Positions 1 through 7,243 of a DNA stretch of 17,589 bases are shown here, one piece after another. Within the stretch, counting starts at the first letter, position 1. Every line of letters starts with the position of its first letter. The position numbers and the translations under genes are program-made. Below the pieces are notes generated by a model. That model searched no databases, was not told the origin of the DNA, and saw nothing but the letters and a program-made list of their open reading frames with translations. Source of the DNA: CAZEPT01 sp964514225 (GTDB lineage Bacteria > Patescibacteriota > Minisyncoccia > Phycocordibacterales > UBA9973); assembly GCA_964514225.1 (NCBI GenBank), contig CAZEPT010000011.1, positions 1 through 17,589 on the forward strand. The letters are read 5' to 3'.

Positions 1-89
1 GTCACATGGAACGTCAAAGCACGCTCCAATTCTTTTGGGTCAGGAATTTGCGGTATATACCATTTGAGCCAGTTATAACTTATCTTCAT
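1..89 (-). CDS. pheT: Phenylalanine--tRNA ligase beta subunit, N-terminal fragment
   Basis: Only the first 29 codons are inside the window; the gene continues past position 1. The start reads MKISYNWLKWYIPQIPDP, the typical opening of bacterial PheT (N-terminal domain that packs against the alpha subunit). The ATG at 89-87 follows the pheS stop codon by a single base (TAA-T-ATG), with no Shine-Dalgarno sequence, so translation is probably coupled to pheS. PheT contributes tRNA recognition and editing to the alpha2-beta2 synthetase that charges tRNA-Phe in the cytoplasm. The identification rests on a short peptide plus the pheS-pheT order, which together are strong. Confidence 0.9.
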   Translation of the reverse strand, partial: MKISYNWLKWYIPQIPDPKELERALTFHV

Positions 90-90
90 A

Positions 91-780
91 TTAAAATTGG
101 TTGAGTCTTAAATCCCCCTGATAAGAAAGACGAACATCTGGAATACCTGTTTTGATCATCATCAAACGATCGAGTCCGAATCCAAAAGCAAAACCTTGCC
201 AGGCATTACTATCGACTCCAGCATTTTTAAGGACTTGTGGATGCACCATACCAGCACCGAGAACTTCAAACCATTTTCCATTGTGGAATACATCTACTTC
301 AAACCCTGGTTCAACGAACGGAAAGAAACTTGGTCGCATACGAATATCTGCATCTCCTCCTAAAAACTGTTTGAAAAATTCCAGAAGGACACCTTTTAAA
401 TGAGCAACAGAAATATCTTTATCTATCATCAATCCTTCAAGTTGGTGAAATTGCATCTCATGACCTGAGTCAGTCGATTCGTTCCGAAATACTTTACCCG
501 GGACAATAATGGCGTATGGTGGAGTATGAGTCTGCATGTAGCGAATCTGAACTGGCGATGTGTGAGTACGAAGCACTCTTCCCGCTTCCCCCTTCAACCA
601 AAAAGTATCTTGCATATCACGAGCTGGGTGATCTTTTGGAACATTCAACGCATCAAAGTTATGCCATTCATCTTCAAGCTCTGGTCCTGTCGCCACAGAA
701 AAACCCATACGAGAAAGAATGCCGACAATTTCATCGGTGACAAGAGTGAGTGGGTGGAGTGTTCCTTTTTGAGATTCCAT
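91..780 (-). CDS. pheS: Phenylalanine--tRNA ligase alpha subunit, short form without N-terminal coiled coil
   Basis: Catalytic subunit of phenylalanyl-tRNA synthetase (class II), which makes Phe-AMP and transfers Phe to tRNA-Phe. Visible are the core opening with LHPLTL, the motif 2 region VFRNES and FHQLEGL, and motif 3 with GFAFGFGLDRL. At 229 residues it is about 100 shorter than the usual alpha subunit (about 330-350): translation starts only a few residues before the conserved HPL, so the N-terminal coiled-coil arm that contacts tRNA is absent. Upstream in frame there is only about 70 bp of open sequence and no ATG. An extended -10 element (TGC-TATATT) ends 6 bases before this ATG, which supports the short start and a leaderless mRNA. 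pheT follows after 1 base. Confidence 0.96.
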   Translation of the reverse strand: MESQKGTLHPLTLVTDEIVGILSRMGFSVATGPELEDEWHNFDALNVPKDHPARDMQDTFWLKGEAGRVLRTHTSPVQIRYMQTHTPPYAIIVPGKVFRNESTDSGHEMQFHQLEGLMIDKDISVAHLKGVLLEFFKQFLGGDADIRMRPSFFPFVEPGFEVDVFHNGKWFEVLGAGMVHPQVLKNAGVDSNAWQGFAFGFGLDRLMMIKTGIPDVRLSYQGDLRLNQF

Positions 781-786
781 TATCTC

Positions 787-795
787 AATATAGCA
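787..795 (-). promoter_or_regulatory. Extended -10 promoter element of pheS
   Basis: On the minus strand TGC-TATATT ends 6 bases before the pheS ATG (780). A start point about 7 bases below the -10 would fall on the start codon itself, predicting a leaderless mRNA. No good -35 is seen at 17 bases, as is common for extended -10 promoters. Confidence 0.55.
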
Positions 796-819
796 TTTAC
801 AGCGTAAAAATAATATTGA

Positions 820-847
820 TTGACAAAAATATTTTATAGAGTATAAT
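820..847 (+). promoter_or_regulatory. Near-consensus sigma-70 promoter for the 864 gene
   Basis: TTGACA (820-825), a 16-base spacer and TATAAT (842-847), both hexamers perfect. The expected transcription start near 854 leaves only about 10 bases before the ATG at 864, and these are A-rich with no Shine-Dalgarno sequence. The element points away from pheS, so the 781-863 gap is a divergent promoter region. Confidence 0.85.
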
Positions 848-863
848 TAAGAAAAATTAAAAC

Positions 864-1202
864 ATGAATACAACAAAAACAGTAAGCGCCGTCCTCGCTG
901 AATTACAGCAAGCAAAAGAAGCAGCGGGCAATGAATTGTACCATATGATTCTTTGCACACTCAAAGAACCCTTTTTAAGTGATTTTTTAATCAAACTGCG
1001 AGACAAAAAAACACTCATCCAAAAAATTGTACACCAAATCATGTCGGAACAAAAAATAGATGTGTATTGTATGCCAGCTGATTTCCTGATAAACCTCTCA
1101 GAAGAAAAAATCGCTGTATGGAATCAAGAAAATGAAATATTCAAAATCTTTATGAAAGACCCCACCAGTGAATACCGTCAAGTGACCGTCACACTTAAGT
1201 AG
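864..1202 (+). CDS. Small hypothetical protein (112 aa)
   Basis: I do not recognise the family. The reading frame is a real gene on contextual evidence: a perfect TTGACA/TATAAT promoter lies just upstream, and a hairpin terminator with a T run lies 27 bases after the TAG stop. The product is soluble, with no signal peptide or membrane segment. The first two thirds look helical, with an Ala/Gln/Lys/Glu-rich start (residues 5-25), a Leu/Ile/Lys-rich middle (about 34-62) and two cysteines (about 31 and 69). The last 30 residues are more strand-like and end in QVTVTLK. It is one of only two plus-strand genes in the window and is monocistronic. A small regulator or nucleic-acid-associated protein is possible but nothing in the sequence shows it. 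Confidence 0.75.
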   Translation: MNTTKTVSAVLAELQQAKEAAGNELYHMILCTLKEPFLSDFLIKLRDKKTLIQKIVHQIMSEQKIDVYCMPADFLINLSEEKIAVWNQENEIFKIFMKDPTSEYRQVTVTLK

Positions 1203-1228
1203 TAAATCTGGAAAAAATTTCTCACCAG

Positions 1229-1256
1229 AACCTCGCCTAAAAAACGAGGTTTTTTT
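1229..1256 (+). terminator. Rho-independent terminator after the 864 gene
   Basis: A 7-bp stem AACCTCG / CGAGGTT (1229-1235 and 1245-1251), a 9-base A-rich loop, then a run of T to 1256. It begins 27 bases after the stop codon of the 864-1202 gene. Confidence 0.85.
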
Positions 1257-1274
1257 ATACAAAAAAATAATAGA

Positions 1275-1303
1275 TTGACTTAAAAATCAAACTATTTTAT
1301 AGT
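1275..1303 (+). promoter_or_regulatory. Sigma-70 promoter for the 1323 gene
   Basis: TTGACT (1275-1280), a 17-base spacer, TATAGT (1298-1303). The predicted start near 1310 leaves a leader of about 13 bases without a Shine-Dalgarno sequence before the ATG at 1323. It lies just after the terminator of the previous gene, so the two small genes are separate transcription units. Confidence 0.8.
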
Positions 1304-1322
1304 AAAGAAAAATCTATACGCC

Positions 1323-1547
1323 ATGGAAATAACATTAAAAAAAATAACACTTGAGGAAATGCTTAACCGTTATTTTACCATCAAGGAAAAACACCCCAAC
1401 GAGCTCATTCTCATTGAAGAAGATATTCCAGGAGAACTATCATATGAAAATCCAACGAAAGAATTCGATGACTTCACAAAGGATCGCAGCTTCACTGTTC
1501 AAAAAAAGAAAGATAGCCAAGACTATAAAATTGAACCTGTATATTAA
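1323..1547 (+). CDS. Small acidic hypothetical protein (74 aa)
   Basis: Not recognised. It is supported by a good promoter ending 19 bases upstream and a strong terminator about 20 bases downstream. The product is charged, Glu/Lys/Asp-rich and soluble. It opens with a short strand-like stretch (MEITLKKITLEEML), has a central ELILIEEDIPGELSYE segment, and ends in a lysine-rich tail (VQKKKDSQDYKIEPVY). There is no signal peptide, membrane helix or cysteine. The gene is convergent with the helicase gene. It shows no visible homology to its plus-strand neighbour at 864, although both have the same style of promoter and short leader. An overlapping frame (1351-1554) was rejected because it lacks the promoter-start spacing. 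Confidence 0.7.
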   Translation: MEITLKKITLEEMLNRYFTIKEKHPNELILIEEDIPGELSYENPTKEFDDFTKDRSFTVQKKKDSQDYKIEPVY

Positions 1548-1567
1548 TCGGTAAAAGATGTTTAATC

Positions 1568-1591
1568 AAGCCAGTTTGACTGGCTTTTTTT
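1568..1591 (+). terminator. Terminator between the convergent 1323 gene and the helicase gene
   Basis: A perfect 8-bp stem AAGCCAGT / ACTGGCTT (1568-1575 and 1579-1586) with a 3-base loop, followed by T residues to 1591. It terminates the plus-strand gene. It abuts the helicase stop codon at 1590-1592; on the minus strand the downstream T run is poor, so it is probably weaker in that direction. Confidence 0.85.
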
Positions 1592-4586
1592 ATGAGCGAT
1601 TTTTCGTCTCGAGTGAGATACGTTCTATTCGAGCACAATACTCACACACATCTCCTCCTCCATAAGACTGTGCATTACACGGACGATTCATCCATTCTCC
1701 ACTAACAAGAAATTGTTCGTAATCCGTAATATCACGCACAAGAAGATCAACCTCTTCCCCACCAACATGCGTCTTATAGAGCGCATTCTTATTCTTCATG
1801 TCTTCTTCAAGAAACAAAAGACGTGATTCTGATACAGTATTTTTCTCTGCACCGAGTACCAAATACGAATACATCGCGAGCTGGCGCATGTATGTCGAAA
1901 GCCGACCTTCATCATCTACTTTTTCAATAACACCAGTTGTTTTACTCTTTCCTGTTTTGAAATCTGTCACCACCATCGTCCCATCCGGGTAGCGTTCTGT
2001 CAGATCAATTTTTCCGAACATGGTCAGGTTTGGAAACTGTGGATCTCGGTAGCTGATGTTTCGCTCTGACACTCTCTCTTGAGCAAGATTTTTATAGTAT
2101 CCATCTATCCAGTTTTTGACGGCCTTGTATGCATCAGGCAAGAGACGCTTGATTTCTTTCTCGTCTCTTACTCCTTCATGAACAAGTTGATAAGTAATAC
2201 GCGCTTTGATATCAGCCTCACCCAGAAGTGTTGGAGATTTTAAAATATATTCAATTGTTTCGTGAACAGCCGAACCAAGGGCAAGCGAAACAGTCTTTGT
2301 TTCAGGAAGTTTTAAGAAATTTCTGAAGTACCATTTCCACGGACATTCAAAAAAGTTATTGAGCATGGAAACAGAAATTCTCGTTTCGGCAAATCGATCA
2401 GAGACAAATGCTTGGATTTCATCTTTGAGCACACTCTCTTCTTCAAAGACTGACACTCCCGCGTAGTGACGTGGATTATCTTTTACAATATTCTCTTCAT
2501 TTTCATCTTTTGATACTTTCTTAAAGTGGTGGTCCGAGAGATCGCTCACAATATGGGCGAGTGTTCCTTCAACTCCATCGTTTTTCTTTGATCCGTAGCT
2601 TATGGTGCAGAATTTTTTAGCACGAGTGATGGCAACATAGAGCTCACGTTTGGCCGTCAAAATATCACGGAGTGCTATTCTTACCTTCACACTCTCAGGC
2701 AAGGTAAAGCTCGAATGCTTCTGGCTCATTAAGATCTCTTCGTTCATATGGCCGATCCAGACATGTTCATACTCGAGACCTTTAGATTTATGGAGCGTCA
2801 TGACTCGAACACCATCTCTCCCACCAAGCTGTGCCACTGGGACATGACTCCCATACGTCGAAATCCGATTCATATACTCTAAAAATGAAGCCAAGTTTTC
2901 TCTTGGATGTTTTTCTTCCCAAAGTGTTGCGATATGAATAAAACTTCGAACAATCTCAATATGCTTCAAAAGTTCCTTATGATCTTTTGCTTGGTCGATT
3001 AAAAGTTCATTACCCACAACACTAACTACATGAGACACACTCTCGTGGGTCAGAGTATTGATAAAGTGGCTGAGCTTTTCGCCAAATGTTGCGACTTTGT
3101 TATCACTCGCAAAAAGTCCATCACCCTTGTTTGAATCTTTAATATCATCAAGCGTCAATTCACTCGGTTTTTTAGTATTTTTTAAAAACGTATGGGCGGT
3201 AAGGGGCAGAACACCACTCGTCTTGTCTAAAAGCGCTTCAGCTAAAAGGATACTGTTGTGAGGATTTACAATGAGTTTGAGTATTCGAAGGATACTTATT
3301 GCTTCGTTCGTATCCAATAGTGAGACACTTTGCTCTGATACTACAGGAAGCCCCAGACCTTTCAAAATACTGGCAGCGCTCTTGACGTGGCGATTTTTGG
3401 GCAAGAGGAGCGCACATTCACTCGGATTTGTTCCGGTGTCGATAAGCTTTTTGAAATACAGTCCAGCACCTATAATCTCATCCCTGTTATATGCAAACTC
3501 AGAGAGCGTTATTTGCTCTCCCGCACCCTTACTGCTGTTGAGCACCTCCCTAGTCACTGTACTCTGAAGGAGTTCATCGGCAAGCGCCAGTATAGGCGCT
3601 GTTGAACGATAGTTCTCAGTAAGAACGATCATCTCAGCTTTACCAAAGTATGTTTTGAATTCAGTGAAATAATCGAGATTTGCGCCAGAAAATCCATAGA
3701 TCAATTGGCGGTCGTCACCGACGACAAAGATATTTGGTTTTTCAACATCACCCCAGACTGCTTTTAAGAAATTATTTTGAACACCGGAAGAATCTTGATG
3801 CTCATCGATAAGCACATAGAGATAATTTTCTCTGATGTCAGCACGGACATCTTCATAGAGCATTGCAAGCTGTACGACATACTCCAAAACATCATCATAA
3901 TCCATGAATCCATTTTTTAATTTGAGTTCCTCATACGCTTCATAAAAAGTAACGACCTCCCTACTTCGATCAAGACTTTCTATTTTTTTCTCAATTTCTT
4001 TTTTAAGTTGACCTTTACTCTCACCTCGAGTAGAAAGGCTCGTCGGATCATCTTTTAAATCTTGTATCTCTTTCTCAACTTCAACTAAAAAATCTGTAGG
4101 CGACATACGTTCACGCTTCAGAAGTGAAATAAGTCCCTTTAATTCATGAAAATATTTTGCCGGATCAGTCCGAGGGCGAAGATGACTCCACGCTCCATTT
4201 TCCAAAAGTTCATCAACTAAAACAGCCGCTTGTGTATCATCTAAAAGTTCGGGTACAGTATCAAAATTAAGGAGTGTATAATACTTTTCAATAAGCTCAA
4301 TCGCAAAGCTATGAAAGGTCGTAATCTTGACGGTACGGGCAGTAGAAGAACCAATATATGACTCAAGTCTGTTCTTCATGGCGCTGACTCCTGAGCGAGT
4401 AAAAGTGAGGCACAAAATAGCTTCTCCAGGAGTGTCAGTCTCAGTTAAGATATGAGCAATACGGAGGGCTAAAACCTGGGTTTTCCCCGTACCCGGACCT
4501 GCAACTACCATGACAGGACCGTCAATGGTTTCTACTGCTTTCTTCTGAGCGGGATTCAACTGTGTAATACTCGATTGGAGTGACAT
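1590..4586 (-). CDS. UvrD/PcrA-type DNA helicase fused to a RecB/AddB-like PD-(D/E)XK nuclease
   Basis: A 998-residue superfamily 1A helicase-nuclease. Helicase motifs are in order: Walker A GPGTGKT (Lys35), motif II DEHQD (261-265, in place of the usual DEFQD), motif III GDDRQLIYGFSGA, motif IV ENYRST, motif V MTLHKSKGLEYEHV and motif VI YVAITRAKK (about 648-656). From about residue 735 there is a RecB-family nuclease domain with His775 (GSAVHET), Asp861 (GKIDL), Asp875-Lys877 (DFKTGK) and QLAMY, so the catalytic set is complete. Cys748 (FFECPW) and Cys970, Cys981 and Cys984 resemble the iron-sulphur staple of AddB, AdnAB and Cas4 nucleases. This architecture suggests double-strand-break end resection, replacing RecBCD/AddAB. 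It begins 21 bases after the ligA stop, and GAAGGTG just upstream of the ATG is one of the few Shine-Dalgarno-like sequences here. Confidence 0.95.
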   Translation of the reverse strand: MSLQSSITQLNPAQKKAVETIDGPVMVVAGPGTGKTQVLALRIAHILTETDTPGEAILCLTFTRSGVSAMKNRLESYIGSSTARTVKITTFHSFAIELIEKYYTLLNFDTVPELLDDTQAAVLVDELLENGAWSHLRPRTDPAKYFHELKGLISLLKRERMSPTDFLVEVEKEIQDLKDDPTSLSTRGESKGQLKKEIEKKIESLDRSREVVTFYEAYEELKLKNGFMDYDDVLEYVVQLAMLYEDVRADIRENYLYVLIDEHQDSSGVQNNFLKAVWGDVEKPNIFVVGDDRQLIYGFSGANLDYFTEFKTYFGKAEMIVLTENYRSTAPILALADELLQSTVTREVLNSSKGAGEQITLSEFAYNRDEIIGAGLYFKKLIDTGTNPSECALLLPKNRHVKSAASILKGLGLPVVSEQSVSLLDTNEAISILRILKLIVNPHNSILLAEALLDKTSGVLPLTAHTFLKNTKKPSELTLDDIKDSNKGDGLFASDNKVATFGEKLSHFINTLTHESVSHVVSVVGNELLIDQAKDHKELLKHIEIVRSFIHIATLWEEKHPRENLASFLEYMNRISTYGSHVPVAQLGGRDGVRVMTLHKSKGLEYEHVWIGHMNEEILMSQKHSSFTLPESVKVRIALRDILTAKRELYVAITRAKKFCTISYGSKKNDGVEGTLAHIVSDLSDHHFKKVSKDENEENIVKDNPRHYAGVSVFEEESVLKDEIQAFVSDRFAETRISVSMLNNFFECPWKWYFRNFLKLPETKTVSLALGSAVHETIEYILKSPTLLGEADIKARITYQLVHEGVRDEKEIKRLLPDAYKAVKNWIDGYYKNLAQERVSERNISYRDPQFPNLTMFGKIDLTERYPDGTMVVTDFKTGKSKTTGVIEKVDDEGRLSTYMRQLAMYSYLVLGAEKNTVSESRLLFLEEDMKNKNALYKTHVGGEEVDLLVRDITDYEQFLVSGEWMNRPCNAQSYGGGDVCEYCARIERISLETKNRS

Positions 4587-4607
4587 AACACCTTCAGTCT
4601 ACCAAAT

Positions 4608-6620
4608 TTAGCTTAAGAGTGTAAGGAATGCTTTTTCATCGAGGACTGCGACACCGAGTGCCTGTGCATCATCAAATTTACTACCCGGATTCTCACCCGC
4701 CACAACAAAATCAGTCTTTTTTGAAACGCTTCCAGAAACTTCCCCTCCAAGAGTAAGTATTTTTTCTTTAGCTTCATCACGGGACAAACTAGTGAGAGTT
4801 CCCGTAAGAACAAATTTCTTACCAAAAAGTTTCTGTTTTGTATTTTTCTTTTGTAATGCTTGCACCGTGACTTCTTTGAGTAATAAAGCGATAGTGTGTC
4901 TATTTTCTTTATCTGAAAAATATTCAACAATACTCTCTGAGACAATATCCCCAACACCATAGAGAGCACTTATTTCTTCAAACGATGCATTCATTAAATC
5001 TGGAAGCGTTTGAAATACTTTCGCCAAATCTCGAGCAGTTTCTTCACCAACACCTGGAATAGAAAGAGCAACCAGAAGACGATCAAGTGAAATCATCCTC
5101 CTCTTATTGATAGATTCCAGAAGATTACCCGCTGATTTTTCTCCCATACGAGGAAGCTTTACGAGATCGTCTTTACTTAAGAGAAAAAGGTCTGATGCCA
5201 CACTGATGAGCCCATGTTCAAGGAGGAGGTCAATCACTTTCGGTCCGCAGTGGTCAATATCAAAAGCATGCTTACCGACAAAGTAATAGAGCTTACGTTT
5301 GTGCTGAGCATAGGAATTTTTATTTACACAACGGTGTGCAACTTGACCTGGGATTCGCTCAACCCTTCCATCATCCCCACATTCAGGAAAGTGCGTCGGA
5401 AAGATAAATTTTTTCTCCTTACCCGTTCGCATATCAGTCAGCACGTGCACAATATCAGGAATAACATCTCCAGCTTTTTGGATGACGACTGTGTCGCCAA
5501 TCCGGACATCTAATCGTTCTATTTCATCAGCGTTGTGAAGTGTCGCGCGCGCGACGGTAGATCCAGCAACAGAGACTGGTTTGAGATACGCCACGGGTGT
5601 AAGTATACCAGTACGCCCAATTTGTAAATTAATATCTTCGACGACGGTTACTGTCTGTTCAGCAGGAAATTTAAAAGCGATTCCAAAACGCGGAGCTTTT
5701 CCGGTGTATCCTAAAGTATCTTGATACTTTTTTTCATTGACCTTAATTACCACACCATCGATTAAATAATCTTCTGTATCTTTTTTCTTGCCCCATTTCT
5801 GCCAGAACGAAATAATGTCTTCAATCGTCATACAAACAGTTGAGTGTGGATTCACTCGAAAACCGAGTTTCTTTAAATGGTCTAACTCCTCAGACTGCGT
5901 CTGAGATGTTGTATCACCTGAAGAAATATCATAGACAAACATATTTGGTTTACGTTCTGCGACAATCCGAGGATCAAGCTGACGGATCGTTCCTGCAACA
6001 ATATTTCTTGGATTCGCGTAGAGTTCATTCCCTTCTTTTTTCTGTAGTGCATTTATTTTTTTAAATTGAGACAAAGGCATGTATACCTCTCCTTCGACAA
6101 CGCAGTCGACAGGCTCTGTGAGCACGAGTGGTACACTCTCAATCGTCTTGATATTTTGAGTCACGTCTTCTCCGACGCGTCCATCTCCCCTTGTTGCAGC
6201 ATGGATAAGCTTTCCTTTTTGATATGTCAAGACAATTTTGAGTCCATCAATCTTGAGCTCGCAGACATAGTTCGGGTTGATATCCTTGCCTGTTTCTTTT
6301 TTGAGCATCCGGGAAACTCGTTCATCAAAATCACGAACATCAGTTTCTGAAAAAGCATCATTAAAAGACCACTGTCTCACAGAGTGGGTGATTTTTTTAA
6401 ATCCTGGGAGTGGTGCTCCTGCAACACGCTGACTTGGGGAATCAGGAGTAATGAGTTCTGGATATTCTGTTTCAAGCATCACGAGTTCTTGTTTGAGCGC
6501 ATCGAGTGCGGCTTCGCTTATTTCTTCTTTATTTAAGACGTGGTAATTATACCGATGATGCTCGATCACGGCTCTCAGTTTTTCTACACGTTCTACGGTC
6601 TCACGTGAAGGGGTTTTCAT
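4608..6620 (-). CDS. ligA: NAD+-dependent DNA ligase LigA with altered zinc finger
   Basis: Seals nicks in DNA using NAD+. At 670 residues it is of usual length. Domains seen: Ia (about 10-60, with Tyr26-His27), adenylation domain with the nucleophile Lys123 in CELKIDG, FGIAFKFPAE near the end of that domain, an OB-fold region with RATLHNADEI, the zinc-finger region (about 411-439), helix-hairpin-helix repeats (LPRMGEKSA, IPGVGEETA, LYGVGDIV) and a C-terminal BRCT domain (from about LFGKKFVLTGTL). Two of four zinc cysteines are lost: Phe411 and Ser436 replace Cys, leaving Cys414 and Cys431. In domain Ia, residues matching E. coli Asp32 and Tyr35 are Glu36 and Leu39. The ATG follows the stop of the upstream minor pilin by one base (TAA-T-ATG), placing ligA in the pilus operon. 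Confidence 0.97.
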   Translation of the reverse strand: MKTPSRETVERVEKLRAVIEHHRYNYHVLNKEEISEAALDALKQELVMLETEYPELITPDSPSQRVAGAPLPGFKKITHSVRQWSFNDAFSETDVRDFDERVSRMLKKETGKDINPNYVCELKIDGLKIVLTYQKGKLIHAATRGDGRVGEDVTQNIKTIESVPLVLTEPVDCVVEGEVYMPLSQFKKINALQKKEGNELYANPRNIVAGTIRQLDPRIVAERKPNMFVYDISSGDTTSQTQSEELDHLKKLGFRVNPHSTVCMTIEDIISFWQKWGKKKDTEDYLIDGVVIKVNEKKYQDTLGYTGKAPRFGIAFKFPAEQTVTVVEDINLQIGRTGILTPVAYLKPVSVAGSTVARATLHNADEIERLDVRIGDTVVIQKAGDVIPDIVHVLTDMRTGKEKKFIFPTHFPECGDDGRVERIPGQVAHRCVNKNSYAQHKRKLYYFVGKHAFDIDHCGPKVIDLLLEHGLISVASDLFLLSKDDLVKLPRMGEKSAGNLLESINKRRMISLDRLLVALSIPGVGEETARDLAKVFQTLPDLMNASFEEISALYGVGDIVSESIVEYFSDKENRHTIALLLKEVTVQALQKKNTKQKLFGKKFVLTGTLTSLSRDEAKEKILTLGGEVSGSVSKKTDFVVAGENPGSKFDDAQALGVAVLDEKAFLTLLS

Positions 6621-6621
6621 A

Positions 6622-7242
6622 TTATTGTTCTGTTTGATAGGTGTAGGTCAAACTTCGTTCCACTAAGAATCGAGCATACGGAGATTGTGGTCCATTATTA
6701 ACGAAATAAAAATGATCCTGAAGTTTTACACAATCTATATTGTACCCCCAAACTTCTATCTTGTGTTCATATACAGGCAGGGGTGGATTTGTTGGGCTCA
6801 CTCCAATATTATTAAATTTTGTCACACGAGCTCGAGCACAAACTTCTGAGTCGTTACTATTACGGATTTCAAGAAAAGCAGAACCAGAGAGCGCGGGATC
6901 ATATTCATAGATACTACTTCCCCCAGGACCTGGAGATGGCGTTGTTGAGGTAACCACAGCCCCACCTTGATAATCAGCCGCACATGTCGCAGACACTGCA
7001 CCAGCAGGAACTCCTGGGAGAGTCCCAAAATCACCTCTATTATCAAGAGCAGTTAAACATTCAAGTGCTGTATCTGCGGAGTAAAAAGATCGAGTAGATT
7101 GATTAACCTGTTGAGTAAAAATTCTCTGTCGTACAGCCATCGTAATCATACCTATTGCAATAGAGAGTAAAATTGAAGTTAAAATAATAGAAAACAAAAG
7201 AATGTATCCATTTGAGTTTTTTCTAAGGGAAATCTTTTTCAT
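6622..7242 (-). CDS. Minor pilin, PilX/GspK-like
   Basis: Probably the last minor pilin of the set. A short basic leader (MKKISLRKNSNG) is followed by a hydrophobic helix starting at YILLFSIILTSILL. The cleavage site would be Gly-Tyr, and the Glu at +5 of normal pilins is missing, as in GspK/PilX proteins at the tip of the pseudopilus. After the helix come YSADTALEC and a 100-residue globular part with several cysteines. The ATG at 7242 is preferred over a TTG at 7254 because it makes a TAA-T-ATG junction with the gene above; length is 206 residues. In type IV pili and type II secretion systems these proteins prime assembly. The specific GspK/PilX assignment is from gene order and the missing Glu5, and is moderately sure. 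Confidence 0.82.
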   Translation of the reverse strand: MKKISLRKNSNGYILLFSIILTSILLSIAIGMITMAVRQRIFTQQVNQSTRSFYSADTALECLTALDNRGDFGTLPGVPAGAVSATCAADYQGGAVVTSTTPSPGPGGSSIYEYDPALSGSAFLEIRNSNDSEVCARARVTKFNNIGVSPTNPPLPVYEHKIEVWGYNIDCVKLQDHFYFVNNGPQSPYARFLVERSLTYTYQTEQ

Positions 7243-7243
7243 A

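Noticed and set aside
152..807. Plus-strand open frames opposite pheS
   Set aside because: They lie on the antisense strand of a clearly conserved gene and encode low-complexity, non-conserved peptides without promoters or start context.
857..1042. Minus-strand frame opposite the 864 gene
   Set aside because: The plus-strand frame has a perfect promoter and terminator; this one has neither and looks like a shadow.
1351..1554. Alternative frame overlapping the 1323 gene
   Set aside because: Its start is farther from the promoter, it is rich in Lys/Ser/Thr/Pro as expected for an out-of-frame AT-rich reading, and its stop codon has no better relation to the terminator.
5328..5390. Frameshift or sequencing error behind the missing LigA cysteines
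   Set aside because: Residues on both sides align with LigA in the same frame (FPTH...ECG, HRC...AQ), so single-codon substitutions explain it; base-level errors cannot be fully excluded without reads.
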